Shown here one piece after another: positions 52,405 through 60,882 of a stretch of 64,000 nt of DNA. The DNA is from Pontibacter chinhatensis. GTDB lineage: Bacteria > Bacteroidota > Bacteroidia > Cytophagales > Hymenobacteraceae. Every line of letters starts with the position of its first letter. Within the stretch, counting starts at the first letter, position 1. The translations under genes and the position numbers were made by a program. The notes beneath the pieces were generated by a model that saw only the letters and a list, made by a program, of their open reading frames with translations, was not told the DNA's origin and did not search any database. The DNA is taken from the NCBI RefSeq assembly GCF_900113285.1, contig NZ_FOOT01000010.1, positions 1 to 64,000 on the forward strand, given 5' to 3'.

Positions 52405-54915
52405 TTACAGTTTAAACTGCACCGAGAACTTGAGCCCGAACTTCCGGGTGCCTTCGTCCAGGTGGGTGAGGCGGTGGAAAGCATCCACGCGCAGGATTTT
52501 GAAGATGTTCTCGATGCCGTAGCCCAGCTCCACATACGGCGTATCTCCCAGCGTTTTAAAGGCCTCCTGCCGGTTGCCTGCCGGCGTATACTCTGGCATC
52601 AGGTCGAGGTTGCTTTGGCTGAGGCTGCCGTAGAGTACGTTGGCTGAGCCCAGCACGCGCCACTTGAGCTTTTTGATAAGCGGCAAACGGTTAAACAGCA
52701 GACCTTCAAAGTACTGCTCGTAGTGCAGGGCTGCATACGTATCACTGGCAAACTCGAAGTAATCCATCAGGTTGTAGGTGGCGTCGTAGTAAAAGGGCGT
52801 CTCGTTACCGGTGTGCACCTCCAAGAGCGGGTAAGGCACCGGCGAGAAAATCTTGCCAGCCTCCAGCCTATACATGGCATTGCCCAAACGGCCCATCACG
52901 AAGTCCTGCTCCACTCCCAGGTCCACGCGTTGGTAATCTACCGTAGCACCCAAGGCGTTGTTCAGGCCCAGCGTATACTTCAGACTCAGCACGGGGTAGC
53001 TGCCGCTTCCCAGGCTGATGCGCTCGTTGTCGTTCTCCACGTATACTTCATCCTTGGCGTAGCGCGTCAGAAAACTCACTTCGGTGGCGGTAAAGCTGCT
53101 GGCGAGCTGGTCAGGCTGGGCAGGGCCGTTTTTATAGTAGGCAAAGTCATACTGCGGGTCGAAGTGGCGAGTGCGCATGCTCACGCGCTCGGTTACCCCG
53201 CGCAGTACGTCGCGCTGCAAGTATAGATTGGACTCGCGCACCATCACCGGCCGGCGTAGCTCCCCGAACCTGGAGAAGCCCAGGAAGAACGGGCTGGAGG
53301 CCAGCCTGTCAGACATCAGGCCCACCTGCTGCAAATCCTCCTGGTGCGTAAAGCCTAGCTCGCTCCAACGCTTGCGGTTAAAGATGTAGCGCCCACCCAG
53401 GCTATACTTGTACGCCTGGTCCTTTGTGCCATAAGCCACGTAGCCGCGAAGCTCCAACTTGTTGCTGAAGTTAATGTTGGTCTTGCCGCCTACCTGGAAA
53501 CGGTGTCCCTCCACGTCGTTCAGCGCATAGGTATAAGGCCAGGGTCCCCAGCTCACCTTTCCGAAGCTCTTGTAGCCGGTACCCAGCACGGTGACGATAT
53601 CGGAGAAGCGCTTGACTCTTGGCGTCTCGCGAAGAGCGTTGATGGTGGCGTATACTTGCTGGTCGGCCAGGCTGAGGGTATCGTGGCGGCGTTCTTCCCA
53701 GAAGCTCTCCGCCTGCTTGCTGGCCCCAGCCAGTAGCTCCACCGGCTTATCAAAAAAGTCCGGCTTCTGCGGTTGGTTGACCACCACCTCCTGATACGAA
53801 GTATAAACCTTGGCCAGAATGCCCGGTCGCTTTGGCGTCAGGCCCACAATCTTAATCTTCACCTCGGTATCGGCGGGCATCCAGGCCTGCTCCCCTACCG
53901 GCTGCAGTTCCTGCTTCAGGGCGATGCTTTCCACGAAGTTAATGTTGGCCGATTTGCTGACAGTGGCCTCCAGTTTGCGCAGCGCATAGCCGTCTGCCGT
54001 AATCCACATGCGGCCGTTAAAGGCCAAATCCTGCGGGCGTTTCTGCTTAAAAGAAAGTTCGTAACACCAGTCGTCGCCGATGTAGGTACTGTCCTCCAGC
54101 TCATAGGTATAGTAGCTCTTCCAGCCGTCGGCAATCGGGCTGATGAAGTTTTTTTGCAGCACGCTCACCCAGTTCTGGTAAAAGTTGTAATCCTGATAGT
54201 TGCTACCAATCACCTGCGAGACCAGCGTGCCGTCCTGCAGGCCGATGCCGGTTACCTTGGTGGCTTTGATGATTTCCTTGCTGCGCTTGGGGTCGCGGGT
54301 ATAGTAGACGTCGGAGAGCGACTCGGAGAGGAAGAAAGGCAGCAGTTTTTTGCCGTCCTCGCCGGCCAGATACATTTGTGAGTCTACCAGCGATTCAATG
54401 GCCTTGCCCACGACGCCCTTGCCTTTCTGCTGCCCCACGTTGTCCACGTCGAACTGCATTTTGGTGTAGGCCTCATACTGGTAGGCGGTGAGCTTGCGCT
54501 TGTCGTTGGCGTTCTTGTTGTCCATCACGCGCCGCATAATGGGCCAGGCCGGGTTCTCGCCGGGGCGTATCACCACCTCCTGCAGCTGCTGGGCATTTGT
54601 CTGCAGCTTGAAGTCGAGTGTTTGGGTGGCCACGCCCTTCTGTACGGGCAGCGTGAGGGGCAAATAGCCCACAAATGCAGCGGTAAGCGAGTCCGGGGTG
54701 CTGGAAAGGCGGATGTTATACTTGCCCTCCACGTCCGTAGACGTACCGATGGAAGAATTTTTAACAAAGATGCCCACAAAAGGCAGCGCCTCGCCTGTGG
54801 CGGCATCTGTTACCTGACCTGAAATGCGGGTTTGAGCCTGGCTTACCAGCGAGGCAAGTATAAGCAGGGTGAATAGGATAAATCTTTGCAAAGCTATACT
54901 TTTTGAAGCGCGCAA
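52405..54915 (-). CDS. DUF5686 family outer-membrane protein with carboxypeptidase-regulatory domain
   Basis: 836 residues. Signal peptide 1-27 (VSQAQ), carboxypeptidase-regulatory-like domain about 30-115 (ISGQVTDAATGEALPFVGIFV), then the DUF5686 region, ending in a predicted beta-barrel (about 480-836) with terminal FSVQFKL. Family members are large outer-membrane proteins of Bacteroidota with unknown role. Transcribed alone. Confidence 0.9.
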   Translation of the reverse strand: MRASKSIALQRFILFTLLILASLVSQAQTRISGQVTDAATGEALPFVGIFVKNSSIGTSTDVEGKYNIRLSSTPDSLTAAFVGYLPLTLPVQKGVATQTLDFKLQTNAQQLQEVVIRPGENPAWPIMRRVMDNKNANDKRKLTAYQYEAYTKMQFDVDNVGQQKGKGVVGKAIESLVDSQMYLAGEDGKKLLPFFLSESLSDVYYTRDPKRSKEIIKATKVTGIGLQDGTLVSQVIGSNYQDYNFYQNWVSVLQKNFISPIADGWKSYYTYELEDSTYIGDDWCYELSFKQKRPQDLAFNGRMWITADGYALRKLEATVSKSANINFVESIALKQELQPVGEQAWMPADTEVKIKIVGLTPKRPGILAKVYTSYQEVVVNQPQKPDFFDKPVELLAGASKQAESFWEERRHDTLSLADQQVYATINALRETPRVKRFSDIVTVLGTGYKSFGKVSWGPWPYTYALNDVEGHRFQVGGKTNINFSNKLELRGYVAYGTKDQAYKYSLGGRYIFNRKRWSELGFTHQEDLQQVGLMSDRLASSPFFLGFSRFGELRRPVMVRESNLYLQRDVLRGVTERVSMRTRHFDPQYDFAYYKNGPAQPDQLASSFTATEVSFLTRYAKDEVYVENDNERISLGSGSYPVLSLKYTLGLNNALGATVDYQRVDLGVEQDFVMGRLGNAMYRLEAGKIFSPVPYPLLEVHTGNETPFYYDATYNLMDYFEFASDTYAALHYEQYFEGLLFNRLPLIKKLKWRVLGSANVLYGSLSQSNLDLMPEYTPAGNRQEAFKTLGDTPYVELGYGIENIFKILRVDAFHRLTHLDEGTRKFGLKFSVQFKL

Positions 54916-55186
54916 AGGTAGGAGAATTTCTCTGATTTACCAGCATATTTGTTTAGACAACAATAAGGTAAAGTCCTGATGCTGTTCCGGGTTTCCTGCC
55001 AGCAGGTTAACATAAGACAAGCGTTCCAGGCAGCCGTGCATCAATAGAATTACATTGGTATAGCTATACTTGCCACTATGCTTCCCTCTACCCAATCTCC
55101 TCTTGCCTAAGACATGTGGACCGTTCACGTGAAAACATTACCGCCCGTTTACGTTAAATAAGTTGCAAATCAGCACTAACATCGGC

Positions 55187-56779
55187 ATGAAGCTATATTT
55201 TTGGCAGGTTATACTTGCCATCACCTTACTTACTTCGGCTGGCTGTGCCAGAAAAAACTTCTACGCCAGCACACCGGTCGTAGACCAGGAAGTATTTAAA
55301 CACCTAAAATCCAATTCTGCCACCCCGGACAGCGTAACCATACAGGCAGGAGCACATTACGAGCGCAGTTTCCTGCACCGTCTTTTCTGGGGCACCCATT
55401 ACCGCCCCGTCTGGAGCGTTCCGGTTACTGTACCGGTGTTCGAGATGGACACCACCTGGGGCGGACTGACGGTCGAAAAAAAAGGCGGCGGTTTCCAGAC
55501 GACCAGCTTTACCATGGTCAGCGCCGACAACAAGACCTACGCCCTTCGCTCCCTCGGCAAAGACCCTGAGGAGGTGCTTCCCGGCTTTTGGCGCAAAACC
55601 TTTGTGGTGAACATTCTGCGCGACCAGATTTCGGCTTCGAATCCCTACGGTGCCCTCATCATCCCGCCTTTGGCCAAGGCTGCCGGCATTCCGCATGCCA
55701 CGCCCCAGCTGGTGTATGTGCGCCCCAACGATGCAGACTTTGGTGAGCACCAGGAAGCAGCCAGCAACAAAGTATACATGCTGGAAGAAAAGTATACTGA
55801 TGAGCGCATGGTGGACGAAGTGACGGGCAACCCCGTGGATATCGTGGGCAGCGGCAAGATGCTCAACGAGGTGTTCGGGCAGCAAAATCATTATCCCAAC
55901 CAGCTGGCCTTCGCTAAGGCCCGCCTCTTCGACCTGCTCCTGGGTGACTGGGACCGCCACGAAGGGCAATGGGAATGGGCCAAGTATGAGCGCGGCGGCA
56001 ACCACTACTACCGCCCCATCCCCAAAGACCGTGACAACGCCTTTTACCGCTTCCAGGACGGCATCATCCCCTGGCTCTTCAGCCGCAACTGGGCCATCCG
56101 TAAGTTTGAGACCTTTGACGAGGATTTGAGCGACGTGTACGCGCTCACCATCAACTCCCGCTTTATTGACCAGCGGGCACTGGCGCAGGTAACGCGCGCG
56201 CAGTTCGACTCGTTGGCTGTGGCCTTGCAGCAAAGTATAACTGATGAGGTGATAGCACAGGCGGTGAGTCAATTCCCTGCCCCGGTGCAGGAACTGGAGG
56301 GCGAGGCGACCAAGCGCAAGCTCGTGAGCCGCCGCGACCAGCTGCCTAAGGCTGCCAGCAAGTTTTATGAGATTCTGGCCAAAGAGGTGCTCATAGTGGG
56401 CACCGATGCCGAAGATGTGTTTGAGGTAAAGCGGCTCAACGACGAGGAAACAGCGGTCACCGTCCGCCGCAAGTCCGACGACTACGTCTCCTTTCAGCGC
56501 ACTTTTCATCGCTCCGAAACCCGCCTAATCACCCTGCACGGCCTTGCCGGCGACGATGAATTCGCGCTAAGCGGCAAGGTGCAGCAAGGGATTACGGTAA
56601 AGGTAGTGGGTGGCCGCGGGGAGGATGAAATCAAGGATGAGTCGAAAGTAAGCGGATGGGGTAAGAAGACGAAAGTATACGACACCGTACGCGGCACAGA
56701 GTTGGAAGGTGGCCCCGACACCAAAGACAGACGCACCAGCGACGTGCGGGTGCATGCCTTCGACCGCGAAGGGTTTTAA
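55187..56779 (+). CDS. lipoprotein with DRH kinase-like motif, first of a tandem pair
   Basis: 530 residues from the ATG at 55187; a TTG at 55163 is less likely. Lipobox SAGC (Cys20). Residues 253-262 read GDWDRHEGQW, followed by IPKDRDNAFYRFQDG (278-292). This order of G-[ND]-x-D-R-H-x-x-x and a later D-R/N-D resembles catalytic and metal loops of atypical kinases (HipA, FAM20, CotH). An earlier strand pair ending TYALRSL (117-123) could be the nucleotide lobe. The same core occurs, from memory, in longer Bacteroidota outer-membrane proteins. Kinase activity is inference. Nine bases before its paralogue. Confidence 0.7.
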   Translation: MKLYFWQVILAITLLTSAGCARKNFYASTPVVDQEVFKHLKSNSATPDSVTIQAGAHYERSFLHRLFWGTHYRPVWSVPVTVPVFEMDTTWGGLTVEKKGGGFQTTSFTMVSADNKTYALRSLGKDPEEVLPGFWRKTFVVNILRDQISASNPYGALIIPPLAKAAGIPHATPQLVYVRPNDADFGEHQEAASNKVYMLEEKYTDERMVDEVTGNPVDIVGSGKMLNEVFGQQNHYPNQLAFAKARLFDLLLGDWDRHEGQWEWAKYERGGNHYYRPIPKDRDNAFYRFQDGIIPWLFSRNWAIRKFETFDEDLSDVYALTINSRFIDQRALAQVTRAQFDSLAVALQQSITDEVIAQAVSQFPAPVQELEGEATKRKLVSRRDQLPKAASKFYEILAKEVLIVGTDAEDVFEVKRLNDEETAVTVRRKSDDYVSFQRTFHRSETRLITLHGLAGDDEFALSGKVQQGITVKVVGGRGEDEIKDESKVSGWGKKTKVYDTVRGTELEGGPDTKDRRTSDVRVHAFDREGF

Positions 56780-56788
56780 AGAAGAGTA

Positions 56789-58435
56789 ATGAGACAAACT
56801 GATTTACCTGGCTTTCTGGGCCGTTTTTATACTTTATTTTGCCTGCTTCTGCTTTCCAGCCTGGCTGGGTGCGGCAAGCGCTTCAGCCACAGTGTGCGGC
56901 AGGTGTCTGCGCCCGTTCCTGTGGCAGCCACCGTTCCGGATTACACCGACAGTACCTTAACACTGGCAGCAGGCAAGCACTATGGCCGAAGCCGCCTGCA
57001 TACGTTCTTTTATGGCAAGCACTACCGCTCGGTCTGGACCACGCCTGTAGAGGTGCCGGTGCTGGACATCGGCACTGCGCATGGCGGCCTGGAGCCGCTG
57101 CAGATGGGCGGCAGCCGCCAAACCATCAACCTCCGCCTGCAGGACAGCACCGGCACCGAGTACGTGATTCGCTCCCTGGACAAAGAACCTGCCAGTGCCC
57201 TTCCCAAAAGGCTGCAGAAAAGCTACCTGGCTGATTTTATCCGTGACGCCACCTCCGCCACCAACCCGTATGCCCCGCTGGCTTTGCCTACCATGGCAGA
57301 GGCTATCGGCATCCATTACCTGGAGCCAGAGCTGGTATTCGTACCGCACGACCCGCGGCTGGGCGAGTTTATGGATAAGATAGGCGGCACCATGGCCTTG
57401 CTCGAGCGCAGGCCGGCCAAAGACCAATCAGACTATGGTCCGATGGGCAACGCTACCAAGGTAAAGAGCACCCGCTCCGCCATCACCGAGCGCCTCACCG
57501 ACAACGACTCCTACTTTGACGCCAGGCTATTTCTGCGCTCACGCCTCTTCGACATGCTGCTCGGCGACTGGAGCCGCCACGAGGACAACTGGCGCTGGGC
57601 CGAAGGAGAGTATAGCGACAAGGCGTATGTATACAAAGCCATCCCCCGTGACCGGGACAACATCTTCTATAAGATGGACGATGGCCCCGTGCCCTGGCTG
57701 CTGCAGCGCCTGGGCGTGAAGCCTCACTTCCAGTCCTTTCACAAAAGTATAAGTGCCGGCAGGCTGGAGAAGCTAAACCGCAGTGGCCGCAACCTGGATG
57801 AGCTTATACTTGCCCGCCTGAGCTGGCAGGACTGGCAGCAAATTGCCGACAGCGTGCAGCAGGCCCTGACCGATGAAGTCATTGAACAGGCCTTTACCGC
57901 CCTGCCCGACACCATCCACGCGCTCACCGCCGCATCTACCATCAGCAAGCTAAAGGCTAGACGCGATTCACTCCCCCAAATGGCCCGCAGCTACTATGCC
58001 ACCTTGGCCAAAAAGGTACAGGTAGTGGGCACCGATAAACACGAGCGTTTTGAGGTGGAAGTGCAGCCAAATGGAGGGGTGCTGGTGCGCGTGTATAAAA
58101 TGCACAAGGACAGGGAGGTGCAGCAGCTGCTTTATGAGCGTCTTTTCCACCCTTCCGAAACGCTCACCCTGGAACTCTACGGGCTCGGTGGGGATGACGT
58201 GTTCATTCTGAGCGGTGACGCAAGGCCAGGGATGAAATTAAAAGTATGGGGTGGCGCCGGAGAAGACCACTATGAGGCCAACAGCCCCAAGCCAGCCTCC
58301 CGCCTGCGCATCTTCGACTCCAAGTATAGAAACAGGCTGGAGGTGCCCCGCAAGGCAAAAATTAAGCTCAGCAACGAGCAAAAAGCCCAGACATTTAATG
58401 CGGAAGGTTGGCTGCTGCGCTACTACCTCGATTAG
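56789..58435 (+). CDS. lipoprotein paralogue with altered kinase-like motif, second of a tandem pair
   Basis: 548 residues, lipobox LAGC (Cys28). Aligns along its length with the preceding protein: GTEYVIRSLDKEPASALP (122-139), FLRSRLFDMLLGDWSRHEDNW (248-268), IPRDRDNIFYKMDDGPVPWLL (285-305). The DRH of the first protein is SRH here (Ser262), so if the family are kinases this copy may be inactive or use Asp260. Both end in a similar LYGLGGDDVFILSG-type beta region. The 9-bp gap implies one operon and a tandem duplication. Confidence 0.7.
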   Translation: MRQTDLPGFLGRFYTLFCLLLLSSLAGCGKRFSHSVRQVSAPVPVAATVPDYTDSTLTLAAGKHYGRSRLHTFFYGKHYRSVWTTPVEVPVLDIGTAHGGLEPLQMGGSRQTINLRLQDSTGTEYVIRSLDKEPASALPKRLQKSYLADFIRDATSATNPYAPLALPTMAEAIGIHYLEPELVFVPHDPRLGEFMDKIGGTMALLERRPAKDQSDYGPMGNATKVKSTRSAITERLTDNDSYFDARLFLRSRLFDMLLGDWSRHEDNWRWAEGEYSDKAYVYKAIPRDRDNIFYKMDDGPVPWLLQRLGVKPHFQSFHKSISAGRLEKLNRSGRNLDELILARLSWQDWQQIADSVQQALTDEVIEQAFTALPDTIHALTAASTISKLKARRDSLPQMARSYYATLAKKVQVVGTDKHERFEVEVQPNGGVLVRVYKMHKDREVQQLLYERLFHPSETLTLELYGLGGDDVFILSGDARPGMKLKVWGGAGEDHYEANSPKPASRLRIFDSKYRNRLEVPRKAKIKLSNEQKAQTFNAEGWLLRYYLD

Positions 58436-58473
58436 GTAAGCAATTTATACTTTCCACCCCGGCTAAAAATAAA

Positions 58474-58511
58474 ATCCCCGCTCCCGGTTTATACTTCCGG
58501 AGGCGGGGGTT
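58474..58511. terminator. terminator with TATACTT loop between the lipoprotein pair and the SDR gene
   Basis: AATCCCCGC and GCGGGGGTT arms with an inner CCGG/CCGG pairing; the loop is TTTATACTT. Convergent genes on either side. Confidence 0.8.
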
Positions 58512-58533
58512 CATACTTTTATACTTCAGCGTT

Positions 58534-59286
58534 CTACTGCTCTTTTACGATGATGGTAGAGGAGGCCTGCGCCGTTGGCAGGACCAGCACTTCGGCCAGG
58601 TTTACGTGGGCAGGGCGCGTCACCATAAAGGCTATCAACTCAGCGATATCCTGCGCCAGCAGTGGCTGAAAACCTTTGTACACGGCGGCCGCACGCTCTT
58701 TATCACCTTTAAAGCGTACCTCGGAGAATTCGGTCTCTACCGCTCCGGGGTTTACTTCTGACACCTTGATGCCAAATTGCACAAGGTCCATGCGCATGGC
58801 TTTGGAGAGGGCATCCACCGCGTGCTTGGAGGCGCAGTACACGTTGCCATTCGGGTACACTTCCTTGCCGGCAATGGAGCCAATGTTGACGATATGCCCT
58901 CCGCCCTGCCCCTGCAGCAGCGGCAGCACCGCCTTGGTCACGTAAAGCAGGCCCTTCACGTTGATGTCCAACATCGCATCCCAATCATCCAGGGAGCCCT
59001 CCTGCACCGGGGCCAGGCCATGGGCATTGCCCGCGTTGTTCACCAGCACATTTACCCCACGCCACTCCTCTGGCAGCGAAGCCACTGCCTCCGCTACCGC
59101 TTCCTTATCACGCACATCAAACAGCAGCGGGTATACGTTTTCTTCTCCCAGTTGCTGCTGCAACTCCTGCAGGCGCTCACGGCGGCGACCGGTGGCAATT
59201 ATCTTAAAACCATGCTTGGCCAGCTCCACGGCCGTGGCAAGCCCAATACCCGAGGTGGCTCCGGTAACAAGTGCAATCTTGGTCAT
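58534..59286 (-). CDS. short-chain dehydrogenase/reductase
   Basis: 250 residues, classical SDR. Cofactor loop TGATSGIG (9-16), NNAG (about 88-91), and catalytic Ser-Tyr-Lys in IGSIAGKEVYPNGNVYCASKHA. Closest in look to YdfG-type 3-hydroxy acid dehydrogenases (NADP). Substrate unknown. Downstream of porT but probably its own unit. Confidence 0.93.
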   Translation of the reverse strand: MTKIALVTGATSGIGLATAVELAKHGFKIIATGRRRERLQELQQQLGEENVYPLLFDVRDKEAVAEAVASLPEEWRGVNVLVNNAGNAHGLAPVQEGSLDDWDAMLDINVKGLLYVTKAVLPLLQGQGGGHIVNIGSIAGKEVYPNGNVYCASKHAVDALSKAMRMDLVQFGIKVSEVNPGAVETEFSEVRFKGDKERAAAVYKGFQPLLAQDIAELIAFMVTRPAHVNLAEVLVLPTAQASSTIIVKEQ

Positions 59287-59289
59287 TTC

Positions 59290-60060
59290 TTATTCAAAGA
59301 AAAGTATAAGTGATACGTTATGGTGGGTCAGCTTGTCGATGGACCTGCTGTAGGTGCTGTTGGGTAAAGTCTTGTGCTGGTTCAGCAAGCCGTGCGAGAA
59401 ACGCAGCTCCGGGGCAAACTTAAAGTATGGGTAGAAGATATCGATGCCGATGCCGTACTCCAGCGCCAGGTCAAACTTCTCCACATGCAGAGCAATATCC
59501 CCACCTGCTCCCTCTCCATTGTTGCCCTTGCCCAAATCTATACCCGGCTTAATGCCTGCCACCATGTAAGGCCTGTAGTTGGAGCGGCGCTTGGACTTAT
59601 ACTTGAGCAGCACCGGCAACTCAATCATAGTGTTGCTGATGGTCTCTAGCATCACGTCCTCTGTTTCCTCAAAGGTAGGTACCTTGGTAAACTCCAGGGT
59701 GCGGCCATAAAACCCCACTCCCGGCACAAAGCGGGCATCCAGGTAATCGGCCAGGCGCACGTTCAGCACCAATCCGGTATAAAAGCCCAGGGACTTTTTG
59801 GAGTTGATGGCTTCCTCACTGCCGCCTCTGATGCGGTCCACGTACTCCTGCGAGTGGTGCACGTTATACTTGGTAAGCGGCACGGCCAGGTAAAAACCGT
59901 AGTGCACGGGCCGTTCGTCGTAGCCGGGCTTGTTAAGGGCGTTAACTTTCTGCTGCGCCTGCGCCTTACCGCCCAGCATCAGAAAAAGTATAAACAGACT
60001 ACAAAAGGCTATTTTTTGCCTGTGTAGATAGAGCTTATGCCAAATGTGAGTGAATGCCAT
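59290..60060 (-). CDS. porT: PorT-like outer-membrane beta-barrel protein
   Basis: 256 residues with signal peptide (GKAQAQ, about 31-36) and an eight-stranded barrel pattern (outer membrane beta-barrel family), ending LILFFE. Adjacency to ubiE matches the conserved ubiE-porT order of Bacteroidota, where PorT is needed for type IX secretion. Its start overlaps the ubiE 3' end by 52 bp, which is long; a later start would lose the signal peptide. Identification rests mainly on context. Confidence 0.75.
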   Translation of the reverse strand: MAFTHIWHKLYLHRQKIAFCSLFILFLMLGGKAQAQQKVNALNKPGYDERPVHYGFYLAVPLTKYNVHHSQEYVDRIRGGSEEAINSKKSLGFYTGLVLNVRLADYLDARFVPGVGFYGRTLEFTKVPTFEETEDVMLETISNTMIELPVLLKYKSKRRSNYRPYMVAGIKPGIDLGKGNNGEGAGGDIALHVEKFDLALEYGIGIDIFYPYFKFAPELRFSHGLLNQHKTLPNSTYSRSIDKLTHHNVSLILFFE

Positions 60061-60731
60061 TTCGTGTCTCTAAATCCAACTTTATGGTAGATATTCAGGA
60101 AGTTCTGCCCGTCCGGAAACGCCTGCACCGACTCCGGCAGGTACGTATAGGCAGCGTTGTCCTTAGAAACGAGTTTACCCACTACCGGTAGTATATTTTT
60201 AAAATAAAATTGATACAGCTGCTTCATCGGGAAGCTGCGCGGCATGGAGAACTCCAGCACCACCGCCGTTCCGCCCGGTTTCAGCACGCGGTGCATCTCC
60301 GCCAGCCCTTTCTCCAGGTTCTCGAAGTTGCGCACGCCAAAGGCCACGGTAATGGCATCAAAGGTGTTGTCGGCAAACGGCAGGTTCTCTGAGTCGCCAT
60401 ACTTGAGCTCAATCTTGTCGGTGAGGCCGCGTTTGGCCAGCTTCTCCCGTCCTACAGCCAGCATGCCCTCCGAGATGTCCACGCCCGTGATTTTGTCCGG
60501 GTTCAGGCGGAGCGCCTCGATGGCGAAGTCTGCGGTGCCGGTGGCGATGTCCAGCATCTGCTTTGGTTTTTCGGAGACGAGCAGGCTAATGGCCTTCTTC
60601 CTCCAGATGATATCGATGCCAGCGCTCAAAAAGTGGTTCAGAAAATCATAGTTGCCGGCAATGTTGTTAAACATCGTAGCCACCTGCGACTTCTTGTTCT
60701 CGTTCTGGTCTTTGTAAGGTACTACCGCCAT
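60009..60731 (-). CDS. ubiE: demethylmenaquinone methyltransferase
   Basis: 240 residues. SAM-dependent C-methylation in menaquinone synthesis. Motif I DIATGTADFAI (about 61-71), ITGVDISEGML, and the family signature FGVRNFENLEKGL, then GGTAVVLEFSMP. Co-transcribed with porT downstream (52-bp overlap). Confidence 0.96.
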   Translation of the reverse strand: MAVVPYKDQNENKKSQVATMFNNIAGNYDFLNHFLSAGIDIIWRKKAISLLVSEKPKQMLDIATGTADFAIEALRLNPDKITGVDISEGMLAVGREKLAKRGLTDKIELKYGDSENLPFADNTFDAITVAFGVRNFENLEKGLAEMHRVLKPGGTAVVLEFSMPRSFPMKQLYQFYFKNILPVVGKLVSKDNAAYTYLPESVQAFPDGQNFLNIYHKVGFRDTKWHSLTFGISSIYTGKK

Positions 60732-60810
60732 GGGTTGGGATAAAATGATTGTAACAAGGCAAAAATACAGTACCTAAAACTATAATCCGCAGAATATGTT
60801 CCGAAAAGTA

Positions 60811-60844
60811 AAAAAAGCAGGCCGGGTATGCGCCCGGCCTGCTT
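60811..60844 (-). terminator. terminator of the PorE-like gene
   Basis: A 12-bp perfect stem (AAGCAGGCCGGG 60815-60826, CCCGGCCTGCTT 60833-60844) followed on the minus strand by a T-run, 39 nt past the stop. Confidence 0.92.
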
Positions 60845-60882
60845 CTAAAGTATAGTTCTGGCAACAAGGCCAACGTTTGGTC

